NCBI RefSeq assembly: GCF_027942865.1
Contig: NC_134515.1
Coordinates: 13,803,227 to 13,867,226, forward strand
Direction of reading: 5' to 3'
Source: Odontesthes bonariensis
Taxonomy: Eukaryota > Chordata > Actinopteri > Atheriniformes > Atherinopsidae
Length of the DNA stretch: 64,000 nucleotides
The notes beneath the pieces are model-generated. The model saw nothing but the letters and a program-made list of their open reading frames with translations. It made no database searches and was not told the origin of the DNA. The translations under genes were made by a program, and so were the position numbers. Below are positions 38,685 through 48,499 of the stretch, in pieces (positions within the stretch are counted from its first letter, which is position 1; every line of letters starts with the position of its first letter).

Positions 38685-39496
38685 TTGTATATCTGTATTT
38701 ATACATTTATGGGTCAGATGGTGACTTCGCTCTTGGAAGCGTTTACTGCGCACGCGTACAATGTTTTGCATGCAGGCAGAATAAAGCGCTTTTCACTCAA
38801 ATTACAAAATAATTTGAACCTCTTCGCGTCATTTAAACGTCGCAGGATTCCACCAGCGTTTTGGTTCTTTTTTTTTTAAACCGGAAAACTTTCTTAAAGT
38901 TGGAGGCGTGGCCTTGGTTGCTATTTTCCCACAATGCAAAGTGTGCCTGTAGACGTTATTGTTGATTATATTATATATAATTCTACTTGTTTGACTCTGT
39001 CTGAGAAAATGACATAAAAATTCAAAGTGAAATCTTTTTTTCAATCGTTGTGTTTTTATATACTATTAAAAATAATTTGTGACAGTGAACCATGACAGAG
39101 GAGTGTTTGACGGAGCATGAGTACCTGTCCTCAGGAGTTACATGGTTATACACTCTTGTTTCTTTTCAAATCGTATAAATCTTTCGCCTTTTACTAAAGA
39201 TTTCCGTGGAGAGGAACAAAAAGAGTTTTACTCAATTTTTTGATGCCCTGCTGAAAAGTGGGGCTTCCTAAACTGTGAAAAATAAAATACAACTAAAGTT
39301 AACCATACGATAATTCTATACCTGCAAGAGGACTTGGTCAAATACCAGGTTATGTTGGTAGAGACTGATGGTACACTCCGGATTGTTCTGATCTTCAGTC
39401 TGTCGCAGAGACACATTACCATGCACGCTCACACACTCTCTTAGGGACAATTTAGAGTCACCAATTAACCTGACATGCATGTGTTTGGACGGTGGG
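38685..39496 (+). repeat. Array unit 1
   Basis: The most diverged unit at its left edge. Its NRF1-like site reads TGCGCACGCG (38747-38756), where the other units read TGCGCATGCG. The ZNF143-like TTCCCACAATGC is at 38926-38937. It ends in the SINE fragment with TTTAGAGTCACCAATTAACC. Confidence 0.8.
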
Positions 39497-41537
39497 ACAT
39501 ATATCCGTATTTATACGTTTATGGGTCAGATGGTGACTTGCTCTTGGAAGCGTTTACTGCGCATGCGTACAATGTTTTGCATGCAGGCAGAATAAAGCGC
39601 TTTTCACTCAAATTACAAAATAATTTGAACCTCTTCGCGTCTGTTAAACGTGGCAGGATTCCACCAGGGTTTTTTTTTTTTTTTTTTTTTAAACCGGAAA
39701 ACTTTCTTAAAGTTGGAGGCGTGGCCTTGGTTGCTATTTTCCCACAATGCATAGTGTGCCTGTAGACGTTATTGTTGATTATATTATATATAATTCTACT
39801 TGTTTGACTCTGAATTTTTTATGTCGTATTATCAGACAAAGAGAAATCTTTTTTTCAATCGTTGTGTTTTTATATACTATTAAAAATAATTTGTGACGGT
39901 GAACCATGACAGAGGAGTGTTTGACGGAGCATGACTACCTGTCCTCAGTAATTACATGGTTATACACTCTTGTTTCTTTTCAGATCGTATAAATCTTTCG
40001 CCTTTTACTAAAGATTTCCGTGGAGAGGAACAATAAGAATTATACTCAATTTTTTGATGCCCTGCTGAAAAGTGGGTCTTTCCAAACTGTAAAAGAAATT
40101 AAAATATAAGATACTTTACTACTGATAATTCTATGCCTGCTGGAGGACTTGGTCAAATACCAGGTCGATTTGGTAGAGATTTATGGTCCACTCCGGATTG
40201 TTCTGATCTTCAGTCTGTCGCAGAGACACATTACCATGCACGCTCACACACTCTCTTGGGGAAAATTTAGAGCACTGGTGTCAAAATTACACACATTTGT
40301 TATTTAAGTAGAAGTATAGATACTGCAGTTTAAAAATACTCTGGTAAAAGTTGAAGTATCAACTTGACCTCTTTACTCAAGTAAAAGTGAAAAAGTATGT
40401 GCTCCAAAACCTACTTAAAGTATAAAGTAACCTTTAAATAAATTTAAAAAAAACCCCACACACAAAAAGGTAGATGCCACTATATGAATTGCAAGCTTAA
40501 TTTGAAAACTGGTTAGTTCTACATGTGGCCCAAGACAACAATCATAAAACCATTACTGTCAAAGACAAAGTCACTCAAGAAGCATGTTGTTTCTCAAACT
40601 TTATTGGAATTCAATCACACGTGAGGTAGTATTCAAGTGGTAGGTCGTGCGGTATTCATGTTCGTCCCATCAAAAAACTAAAAAAAAGTCTTACTGCCTG
40701 AAAAATTCAAAGAAAAAAGATATACACACGCACGTTCCCCTTTTGTCATAGCTGACAGTCAAGACAAAAACTGAAATGAAAATGAGCTCTTTATCACTAC
40801 ATACAGAGCACCTAAAACGGTCTGAAAATGGCACGGAGTAGGAGAGTGCAACAATTTTGCATGCTCACTAAGATTATGTTAGTCCCATAAAAAAAAATCC
40901 TACTGTATAAAAACAAGCTTTCCCCTTTGTCATAACTGACGATCAAGACCAAAATTGAAACTTAAAAAGACTACATACAAAACCCTAAATGGCATCACAT
41001 GTACCCTCCGTAATGAATTGTTCTTGACTGCTTCATAAGACTTTTGTTCCCAGGGTATGTCAGGTCACTGTCTGGTAACTTCTGAGAAAAACAAAACAAA
41101 ACAAAAAACACAATGGAAGCCAAAGTCCCCAGCTAGTGAGTTGCATTTAACGTATTCCTCTTAATTGCATCCTAGAGTCTGCTATTGAGCCCTCGGGATT
41201 TATAAATGAATTACACATCCTTTACCCTCACCTTTTAGCAACACCTTTGAGAGGGTGTGTGTGTGTGTTATTGATATGCATCAATTTAAAAAAAAAACTG
41301 AAGCCAAGAGTAACGAGGCTGTTTGTTTTGAAAATGTAAGGAATAGAAAGTACAGATACTTGTGTGAAAATGTAATGAGTAGAAGTCAGAAGTAGGCAGA
41401 AAAATAAGTAATGGAGTAAAGTACAGATACCTAAAAAGTGTACTTAAGGACAGTAACGAAGTATTTGTACTTCGTTACTTGACACCTCTGATTTAGAGTC
41501 ACCAATTAACCTGACATGCATGTGTTTGGACGGTGGG
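39497..41537 (+). repeat. Array unit 2, interrupted by a hAT element
   Basis: The NRF1-like site is at 39558-39567. The unit is split at 40273-41490 within its terminal SINE fragment. Without the insert and one 8-bp duplication it is about 815 bp. Confidence 0.85.
40273..41490. mobile_element. Non-autonomous hAT transposon with 8-bp target duplication
   Basis: The termini are CACTGGTGTCAA at the left and, reverse-complemented, CAGAGGTGTCAA at the right (10 of 12 identical). They are flanked by the 8-bp duplication ATTTAGAG (40265-40272 and 41491-41498), the length made by hAT transposases. Units 1 and 3 carry a single uninterrupted ATTTAGAG followed by TCACC at the same place and serve as empty sites. 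Subterminal ACTCAAGTAAAAGT-type words are typical of hAT MITEs in fish. The 1218-bp interior has no transposase frame but shows an internal duplication (about 40660-40830 and 40870-40995). Confidence 0.92.
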
Positions 41538-42338
41538 ACATATATCCGTATTTATACGTTTATGGGTCAGATGGTGACTTCGCTCTTGGAAGCGTTTACT
41601 GCGCATGCGTACAATGTTTTGCATGCAGGCAGAATAAAGCGCTTTTCACTCAAATTACAAAATAATTTGAACCTCTTCGCGTCGCAGGATTCCACCAGGA
41701 TTTTGGTTCTTTTTTTTTTAAACCGGAAAACTTTCTTAAAGTTGGAGGCGTGGCCTTGGTTGCTATTTTCCCACAATGCATAGTGTGCCTGTAGACGTTA
41801 TTGTTGATTATATTATATATAATTCTACTTGTTTGACTCTGAATTTTTTATGTCGTATTATCAGACAAAGTGAAATCTTTTTTCAATTGTTTTGTTTTTA
41901 TATACTATTAAAAATAATTTGTGACAGTGAACCATGACAGAGGAGTGTTTGACGGAGCATCACTAGCTGTCCTCAGTAATTACATGGTTATACACTCTTG
42001 TTTCTTTTCAGATCGTATAAATCTTTCGCCTTTTACTAAAGATTTCCGTGGAGAGGAACAAAAAGAGTTTTACTCAATTTTTTGATGCCCTACTGAAAAG
42101 TGGGGCTTTCCAAACTGTGAAAAATAAAATACAAACTTAAGTTAACCATACGATAATTCTATACCTGCAAGAGGACCTGGTCAAATACCAGGTTATGTTG
42201 GTAGAGACTTTATGGTACACTCCAGATTGTTCTGATCTTCAGTCTGTCGCAGAGACACATTACCATGCACGCTCACACTCTTTTAGGGACAATTTAGAGT
42301 CACCAATTAACCTGACATGCATGTGTTTGGACGGTGGG
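41538..42338 (+). repeat. Array unit 3
   Basis: The NRF1-like site is at 41600-41609. A 10-bp segment (ATTTAAACGT-type) between CGCGTC and GCAGG present in units 1 and 4 is missing. The small ATG frame is closed early by TAG here. Confidence 0.85.
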
Positions 42339-43139
42339 ACATATATCCGTATTTATACGTTTATGGGTCAGATGATGACTTCGCTCTTGGAAGCGTTTAC
42401 TGCGCATGCGTACAATGTTTTGCATGCAGGCAGAATAAAGCGCTTTTCACTCAAATGACAAAATAATTTGAACCTCTTCGCGTCATTTAAACGTGGCAGG
42501 ATTCCACCAGGGTTTTGGTTGTCTTTTTTTTTTAAACCGGAAAACTTTCTTAAAGTTGGAGGCGTGGCCTTGGTTGCTATTTTCCCACAATGCATAGTGT
42601 GCCTGTAGACGTTATTGTTGATTATATTATATATAATTCTACTTGTTTGACTCTGAATTTTTTATGTCGTATTATCAGGCAAAGTGAAATCTTTTTTTCA
42701 ATTGTTATGTTTTTATATACTATTAAAAATAATTTGTAACAGTGAACCATGACAGAGGAGTGTTTGACGGAGCATCACTACCTGTCCTCAGTAATTACAT
42801 GGTTATACACTCTTGTTTCTTTTCAGATCGTATAAATCTTTCGCCTTTTACTAAAGATTTCCGTGGAGAGGAACAAAAAGAGTTTTACTCAATTTTTTGA
42901 TGCCTTGCTGAAAAGTGGGGCTTTCCAAACTGTGAAAAATAAACAATATATTAAAATAACTACATGATAATTGTATACTTGTTAGAGGATTTGGTCAAAT
43001 ACCAGGTCATATTGGTAGAGACTGATGGTGCACTCTGGACGGTTCTGTTCGTCAGTTTATAACAGAGACACATTACCATGCTGCTCACACACTCTCTTGG
43101 GGACAAATTAACCTGACATGCATGTTTTTGGACAGTGGG
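42339..43139 (+). repeat. Array unit 4
   Basis: The NRF1-like site is at 42401-42410. The right part diverges more than in the other units (AACAATATATTAAAATAACT instead of the parallel sequence). After 43140 a fifth unit begins (ACATATATGCATATGTATAC) but jumps directly to the CCCTGCTGAAAAGTGGGG segment, so it is a deleted partial copy ending near 43200. Confidence 0.8.
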
Positions 43140-43269
43140 ACATATATGCATATGTATACATTTTTTCATGCCCTGCTGAAAAGTGGGGGCTTTTATAAAT
43201 GTTGAATATTAAACTGACTGGTTTCTCAGATAGAGCAGTTTACCTGCATATACTATAAAAGTAAACTGG

Positions 43270-43372
43270 GGGATTGGACCTAATTTCAGCCCATATTGGA
43301 TGAGAGGCAGGTTACACTGGACGGTTTGTCAGTCCAACACAGAGACACACTGCCATGCACGCTCACACAAGA
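43270..43372 (-). mobile_element. SINE fragment beside the array
   Basis: GGATGAGAGGCAGGTTACAC, then GTCAGTCCAACACAG and CCATGCACGCTCACAC match the body of the SINE at 36938. This shows that the same SINE family bounds the array on the right. Confidence 0.6.
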
Positions 43373-43462
43373 CTACTTACAAAAAAGTTAGGGATATCTG
43401 GCTTTCTTGTATTCTTGATAATAGAGATAATTATAAGCAAAGCAGACTATTGTCATATAAAC

Positions 43463-43677
43463 CAGTGTTTCCCAACCCTGGTCCTCAAGGCACACTGCCC
43501 TGCATGTTTTCCATCTTTCCCTGCTCCAGCACACCTGCTTCAAATAATTGGGTCAGGTCTTAAAGCTCTCCAGAATGCTGAGGACGACCCATTCATTTGA
43601 ATCAGGTGTGCTGGAGCAGGGAAACATGGAAAACATGCAGGGCAGTGTGCCTTGAGGACCAGGGTTGGGAAACACTG
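43463..43677. mobile_element. Foldback hAT-type MITE with perfect 8-bp target duplication
   Basis: A 215-bp element beginning CAGTGTTTCCCAACCCTGG and ending in its inverted copy. The two arms of about 82 bp differ at only two or so positions. It is flanked by ATATAAAC on both sides (43455-43462 and 43678-43685). The CAGTG terminus and 8-bp duplication point to the hAT superfamily. The transcript would fold into a long hairpin. Confidence 0.9.
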
Positions 43678-44169
43678 ATATAAACAACTTGAAGTTATAG
43701 AAAATGTCTTCATTTAATTGTATTTCGGGATAAATATAATGTTTTGTTATTACATTTAATGTCAAACGAGGTCATGGATGTATTTGACATGGCAGCTGAA
43801 CAGAAATGTCTAATTTTGATACTCAACTTAAACCTGGAGTTCCTCATGATGCATTGTCGATACGTGAAACTACCACCGAGTTCCTGTAACCTGCAAAAAG
43901 TTGTGAAGTTTAATATTGAAATAAAAGTTTTAACTGGGGAGGATAAAGACGGAATTAGATGTGAAAATGCTGAAGCGCTTCTGATACACTGAATATTGTA
44001 AATTGCATTTAATTCTGTAAGGCCCTACGAAAATATATATAAAAAAACAAATAATATGGGTTTATTTCCTGAACAAAAACTGCTTTCTGCTTTTAAAAAA
44101 ACCACAACTCGTATATCTTAAGTGTCACTTTCGTGAAGTGTAGTTTTTCATCCTCTATGTGATAATCAG

Positions 44170-44271
44170 TCAACTACCAGTTTCCTGTTGCAGGACATTG
44201 CGTCGGGTAGTCCGTGACAGGTTCAGAACTGTTTATTAGTCAGCTTTTAAGGCTTTAACTTTTCTCCCTCG
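44170..44271 (+). promoter_or_regulatory. naa80: Candidate naa80 promoter / 5' untranslated exon
   Basis: A CpG-containing stretch (GACATTGCGTCGGGTAGTCC) is followed by a pyrimidine-rich segment and a strong donor, CCTCG then GTAAGT at 44272. A matching acceptor, CTTTTACAG, ends at 46549, 195 nt before the naa80 start codon. The pairing is inferred from signals only. Confidence 0.35.
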
Positions 44272-44880
44272 GTAAGTCAGTATTTTTGTTTATCTGTTGT
44301 TCTTTCTTTTATATAGGCAGCAAAATAATTCATTCAAGGATGTTTGGACCTGCACACTTATTCTAAGCATGCAGTTCACATCTTTGATCATTTGCTGCAG
44401 TTAGATTCCCTCAGCTATGTCATTCTGCCACTTTCTGGTGATTTTCAGGCCGAATCATGATTTGGTGACTCTAAACTTGAGCGGGAAAAAATTACATTCT
44501 TCTTTTTGCTGCATCTTTTGGTATCATAGCATTGTATGGTTACATTAATTGTATCAGCAAGACTATACTCGAGCATGTCTTGGCTCACTTTTTGAATCAA
44601 AATGGCAGCATTCGACATTATGGACCTCTAATATGATGTGGTTAGAATTATGAATGTATAAATAACATTCAGATTAGCTCGACTGTTTCGCCAGAACAAT
44701 ACAGTGCTGCTGAATTCAGTATATTTTAAGGATGAAGTGTGTGCTTACTGAGGAACACTTCAGCCCTTTTATGCAACTATGTGGTAAAATGTGTCAGATA
44801 ACTAATACTTCTGCTTTAAGAATGATGACTGCATTTAAAGATCTGTTGGCTGGACAGCATTCTGACAATTATATAAACTA

Positions 44881-44883
44881 TAC

Positions 44884-44904
<21 letters not shown>
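44881..44904. repeat. (TA)n microsatellite
   Basis: About 12 TA units. Confidence 0.85.
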
Positions 44905-44914
<10 letters not shown>

Positions 44915-46744
44915 GGCAAACATATATGTGTGAATATATTGTTTTTTGAGAATCAGTGTTAGGGACTTTAAACCAGGTAAGTGAGTCTTTAAATAAGCAG
45001 TTTAAAAGTGTTTCGACACAGCCAACACTCGTGTATTATGTAGGTTTAATTTTCACCATCATTGTCTTCATTTTCTTCAAATTGGGCAGCAGTTAGATCC
45101 ATTTGAGCTCAGCCAAAGATAACATGATGCAGCAGGTAACACAGAATTACGGGCAGAACATACAGAAAATTACAGCTTTTATTACTGAATCAGGCACCTT
45201 CTGTCCTCAGCCTCCTGTCGTAATGACACAGTGGACCCAAAGCTGGAGCTGTGTGTTGTATAGTTAAAGAGAAGCATTCCTTAACTTAAACACTCCATGT
45301 GATCAGTCAATATAAGTTTCTGAGCTAAATGCCAGTCAGCATGCGCATGTTGGCTGGAAGCATCTTTTTATAGATGAGATGTGGGGACTTTTCATTTGTC
45401 ACCAATAGAGATTGAACTGAATCAGCACGTGCGTGCGCTCCATCATGGTGTCCTCTGACACTTCTGCATGCTAGCTGCTCTGATGGGTGGAAATGTCGAA
45501 ACGACTGTGCATGTCTTCACCACAAGTGTTGCAAAAAGTAAAAAGTCTGGCCTGAAGCTGAAAAACATGGAGTTTGTGCTTAAAAAATGTGGCCAGGATG
45601 TGTAAAATGTTCATTGTAATGCAACTTGTCTCTGATATTCTAATGAATTTTATTGTATGTTTTCATTAAACTTCAGAGTTCTGGTGTGGCAGGGGATAAA
45701 TATCTATCTTGAACACATTTTACCACATTGAGCTCACGCAATGCTGTTCAATTTCATGTCAGGGACCCATCATAACAAGTCCGTTTTTAGGGAATTTGAA
45801 AACAAGTGTGCATTGAATTTATGCTGACTGTTAAAGGAGGCACAAATGTGCAGTTTTGTATGCTGCACTTCTCATAGCAGAAGTAAGCAAAGATGAGAAG
45901 CTGACCAACTCACGCTTCTCTGCCTCCACCAGAAGGTAAAGACCAATAACAAAGAAGCTGATAGTTTCTCATGCCGTCATTGCAGCAAAACGTGGCCTCG
46001 AAATGTCAAACATTCTTTGTTTTTGGCTTCTGAACTTAACCTGTCAAGTAGTAAGAAAAGTACTGGGAATTACTCGCTCAACTGAAACCACATTCAATGT
46101 ATTATTTCGTTTAAAAGGGAAGTTAATAAGCAACTTGTAACTGGTAAATGACTCGGTCAGCTTTAAAGAATCACTGGATCCAGCCTCTCTAAATGTTTCT
46201 TTGGTTTGTTTTTTGAATGTTTTTTTTCTGCCAACTTGTTTACTTTTTGAAATTGTGATATTTTTTTCAACAGTATTCTTGTACAGTTAACATTAAACCA
46301 CCAATTGAAAATATAATTGACAGTTTGATTACTATGAGGATGATTAGAACAAATTCTCTCCCGACTTGGAGCTCCACAGCATCTATCTTCCTCCTCTGCA
46401 CCTCCCAGTAGTCCAGCTAAGCTAGATATAGATTTTTGGAGGTCGGCAAGAGAAAGAGGAGAAGCAGTGAAGGTTAAAATCCAAAGTGAATAGATTAGAA
46501 GGGGATCGTCACTCTAGTTTTATCCTCTTGCATGTGTCTCCTTTTACAGCAGATCTTAGGGGCTGTAAGCAGGCAGGATGGTTCCACATTTAACCCTGAT
46601 GGCAAGAAAACAAAAGTCTGTTTTATCTGGTTAAGTTTTCAAAGACAAGCGAGTCCCGTCTTTGGCTCAAACTGCTTGTTCTGTAATGCAGAATTGTGTT
46701 ATAAAAGCTTGTGTAACATTGTCACACATAGTTGTAGAATTTGA

Positions 46745-47752
46745 ATGAAGACTGACTTAAGCCCTGATCATCACAGGTCTGAACCCATAATATCCTCGAG
46801 TCCCAAAGCAGACTGCGGAGATGAGCTGAATGTTGGTCCGCACCCCGTCTCCACTCCACGCTGTCGGACAAAACACCGGGAAAACGTCCCAGCACTGGAT
46901 GGAGAGGTTGAAGAGACGCCACACGCGGACTCTGAGCAGCCAGAGAGGATCCGTGCGGTTCCGATCCACCAGCGTCCTGACCTGCTGGTTCCCTGTGCAG
47001 ACCTGGTCAACTCGGAGTGGCAGAGGAGCCAGGCCGCCCGGGTCCACTCCCTGCAGCAGTCCTGTGCAGAGTTTCCCGTCTGCCTGGTTCTCCTTCAGGG
47101 CCACAGAGCGACGGAGAGGCTACTCGGCCATGCTCGCCTGTCCAGAGTCATAGGTCACAGCGGCCTGTTCGTCGAGTCTGTAGTTGTGTCCAAGGAGGAG
47201 CGGGGGAGGGGCCACGGCCGGACTCTGATGGACGAAACTGAGCGCTACGCGAAACGCAGAGGGTTCCAGCGTCTGTGCCTGACCACCCACGATAAGCAGC
47301 ACTTCTACGCCCACCTTGGCTACGTGCTGTCCACGCCGGTGCAGAGCTCAGGCGCAGTGATGGCATTGGTTCCCGTGGAGATGCTCATGATGCTCTCCAG
47401 ATTCCCAAATGAAGAGGCGAGCACACGGAAACAAACTCTAACACAGACGGATGCTCAAGTGTCACAAGACAACAGAGACTCAGGCGGTGCGTATGCTGTT
47501 GGGTCACCTCCATCTTTTAGTTTACCTCCTCCACCTCCTCCTCTACCTCCTCCTCCCTCCATCCCTCCTCCTCCGCCTCCTCCTCCTCCCTCCATCCCTC
47601 CTCCTCCACCTCCTCCTCCTCCTCCTCCCTCCATCCCTCCTCCTCCCCCTCCTCCGCAGTCTGCAGAGCAGCTTGTAGTTCAAACTCTGACGGAAACTCC
47701 CTACAGAGATGCCAAAGGAGTTCCCATCTTTTGGATGCACAAGGACATTTGA
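46745..47752 (+). CDS. naa80: N-alpha-acetyltransferase 80 (actin N-terminal acetyltransferase)
   Basis: A single coding exon of 335 residues. NAA80 transfers acetyl from acetyl-CoA to the processed, acidic N-terminus of actin in the cytosol. A GNAT domain spans about residues 85-210: LFVESVVVSKEERGRGHG holds the acetyl-CoA motif R-x-x-G-x-G (153-158), followed by LTTHDKQHFYAHLGY, close to the mammalian enzyme. Residues 260-304 form three polyproline blocks separated by SIP, a profilin-binding type of tail, and the protein ends PIFWMHKDI, which I recall as similar to the human C-terminus. An in-frame TGA directly precedes the ATG, and no other Met occurs before residue 162, so this start is favoured although its Kozak context is weak. 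The next gene is hyal3, as in mammals, where NAA80 and HYAL3 overlap. Confidence 0.93.
   Translation: MKTDLSPDHHRSEPIISSSPKADCGDELNVGPHPVSTPRCRTKHRENVPALDGEVEETPHADSEQPERIRAVPIHQRPDLLVPCADLVNSEWQRSQAARVHSLQQSCAEFPVCLVLLQGHRATERLLGHARLSRVIGHSGLFVESVVVSKEERGRGHGRTLMDETERYAKRRGFQRLCLTTHDKQHFYAHLGYVLSTPVQSSGAVMALVPVEMLMMLSRFPNEEASTRKQTLTQTDAQVSQDNRDSGGAYAVGSPPSFSLPPPPPPLPPPPSIPPPPPPPPPSIPPPPPPPPPPPSIPPPPPPPQSAEQLVVQTLTETPYRDAKGVPIFWMHKDI
47515..47662 (+). repeat. Polypyrimidine CCT-type tract encoding polyproline
   Basis: Runs of CCTCCTCC interrupted by CTCCATCCC three times, inside the naa80 reading frame. The strand asymmetry makes a long polypyrimidine/polypurine tract, and length variation between alleles is likely. 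Confidence 0.85.
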
Positions 47753-48340
47753 CGAACGCAGTCGGGGAGTGCATTTACCCACACTCATCCACACGCATGA
47801 ATAGAAATAAGCACAGACGTATAAACATGCACACACATGTTGCACTGAGAGACAAAGAGCAAACCAAGGAAGCAGATGTCAGTCAACTCTGCTTCATCTG
47901 CAAAATTACACACAAATAGACAAAGATAATGAGCACAAAGAGACTAAAACAACTACAGAAAGAACTGAAAGAACTCCAGAAACATCAATGGCGACAAGAA
48001 AAAAAGGAGAACAATGGCCGGTGGACACAGGAGGATTTAGTGACATTGGATTTTGAAAGGTTGCAAATGGACACAAGATGGCCACAAAGAGTTGTTGAAT
48101 ACTGGGGCTGGAACTTATCCCAGGTGTCTCTGGGCGAGAGGCGGGGAACACCCCGGACAGGTCGCCAGTCCGTTGCGGGCCCCAAAGAAATGCAGAAGAG
48201 GGCAAAATTACAAAAAGAATACCTTTTCTTACCCCGAATGTGCCTTGTTGAACTACTTGAGAACCAAGATTTATTAAAGGTTCAAAAGATGTGTTGGCGT
48301 TATGAAATATATTGGTGAAACATTGTGGAAATAAAGAGAA
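47753..48340 (+). other. naa80: naa80 3' UTR with embedded repeat fragments
   Basis: Contains a degenerate (AC)-rich start, then a run of imperfect repeats of the AACTACAGAAAGAACTGAAA type (47925-48000). A SINE fragment follows at about 48095-48185 (TTATCCCAGGTGTCTCTGGG; CAGGTCGCCAGTCC). A polyadenylation signal AATAAA lies at 48330-48335. A 129-codon open frame here is made of these repeats and is not considered a gene. Confidence 0.6.
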
Positions 48341-48499
48341 TTTGATAAGATAGTCATTTGATTTGTGTTTATTTTTGCATCATTTTAGCTATTTTAGCTG
48401 TTGCAAATGATTACTGTACATTGTCTGTACATATCTGCTGGCAGTTTCTCTTTTACTGCTAAACAATTCCTTTTTGCAATGGCAAACATAAGCTCTCTC

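Larger units (their letters stand above)
38685..43139 (+). repeat. Tandem array of four ~0.8-kb units with promoter-type motifs
   Basis: The landmark GGGTCAGATG recurs at 38711, 39523, 41564 and (with one change) 42365. After removing the hAT insertion plus one target duplication from the second interval, the units measure about 812, 815, 801 and 801 bp. Each unit has the same order: TATTTATAC; an NRF1-like TGCGCATGCG; the hexamer AATAAA; an ETS-like ACCGGAAA; a GC-box-like GGAGGCGTGGCC; a ZNF143-like TTCCCACAATGC; an AT-rich block; a short ATG frame; a pyrimidine tract ending in CAG; and, at the far end, a SINE fragment. No long reading frame exists. Not a satellite I recognise. Confidence 0.85.
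43686..46549. other. Sequence upstream of naa80, mostly unrecognised
   Basis: Apart from a candidate 5' exon ending at 44271 and a TA microsatellite at 44881-44904, no feature was recognised. If naa80 starts at the candidate exon, the part from 44272 is its first intron. Confidence 0.5.

Noticed and set aside
38685..43139. Array considered as a CRISPR-like or gene-cluster repeat
   Set aside because: Units are long, nearly identical throughout and lack spacers, and no long reading frame is repeated; eukaryotic tandem duplication explains it.
43744..43992. 82-codon frame between the MITE and naa80
   Set aside because: No recognisable domain, an AT-rich chance frame; no splice signals link it to naa80.
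46757..47104. 115-codon minus-strand frame and a 107-codon frame on +
   Set aside because: Both are alternate-frame shadows of naa80, whose GNAT motif frame is clear.
47929..48318. 129-codon open frame after naa80
   Set aside because: It is composed of a degenerate AACTACAGAAAGA-type repeat and a SINE fragment within the naa80 3' UTR, and ends just before the polyadenylation signal. No protein family is recognisable.
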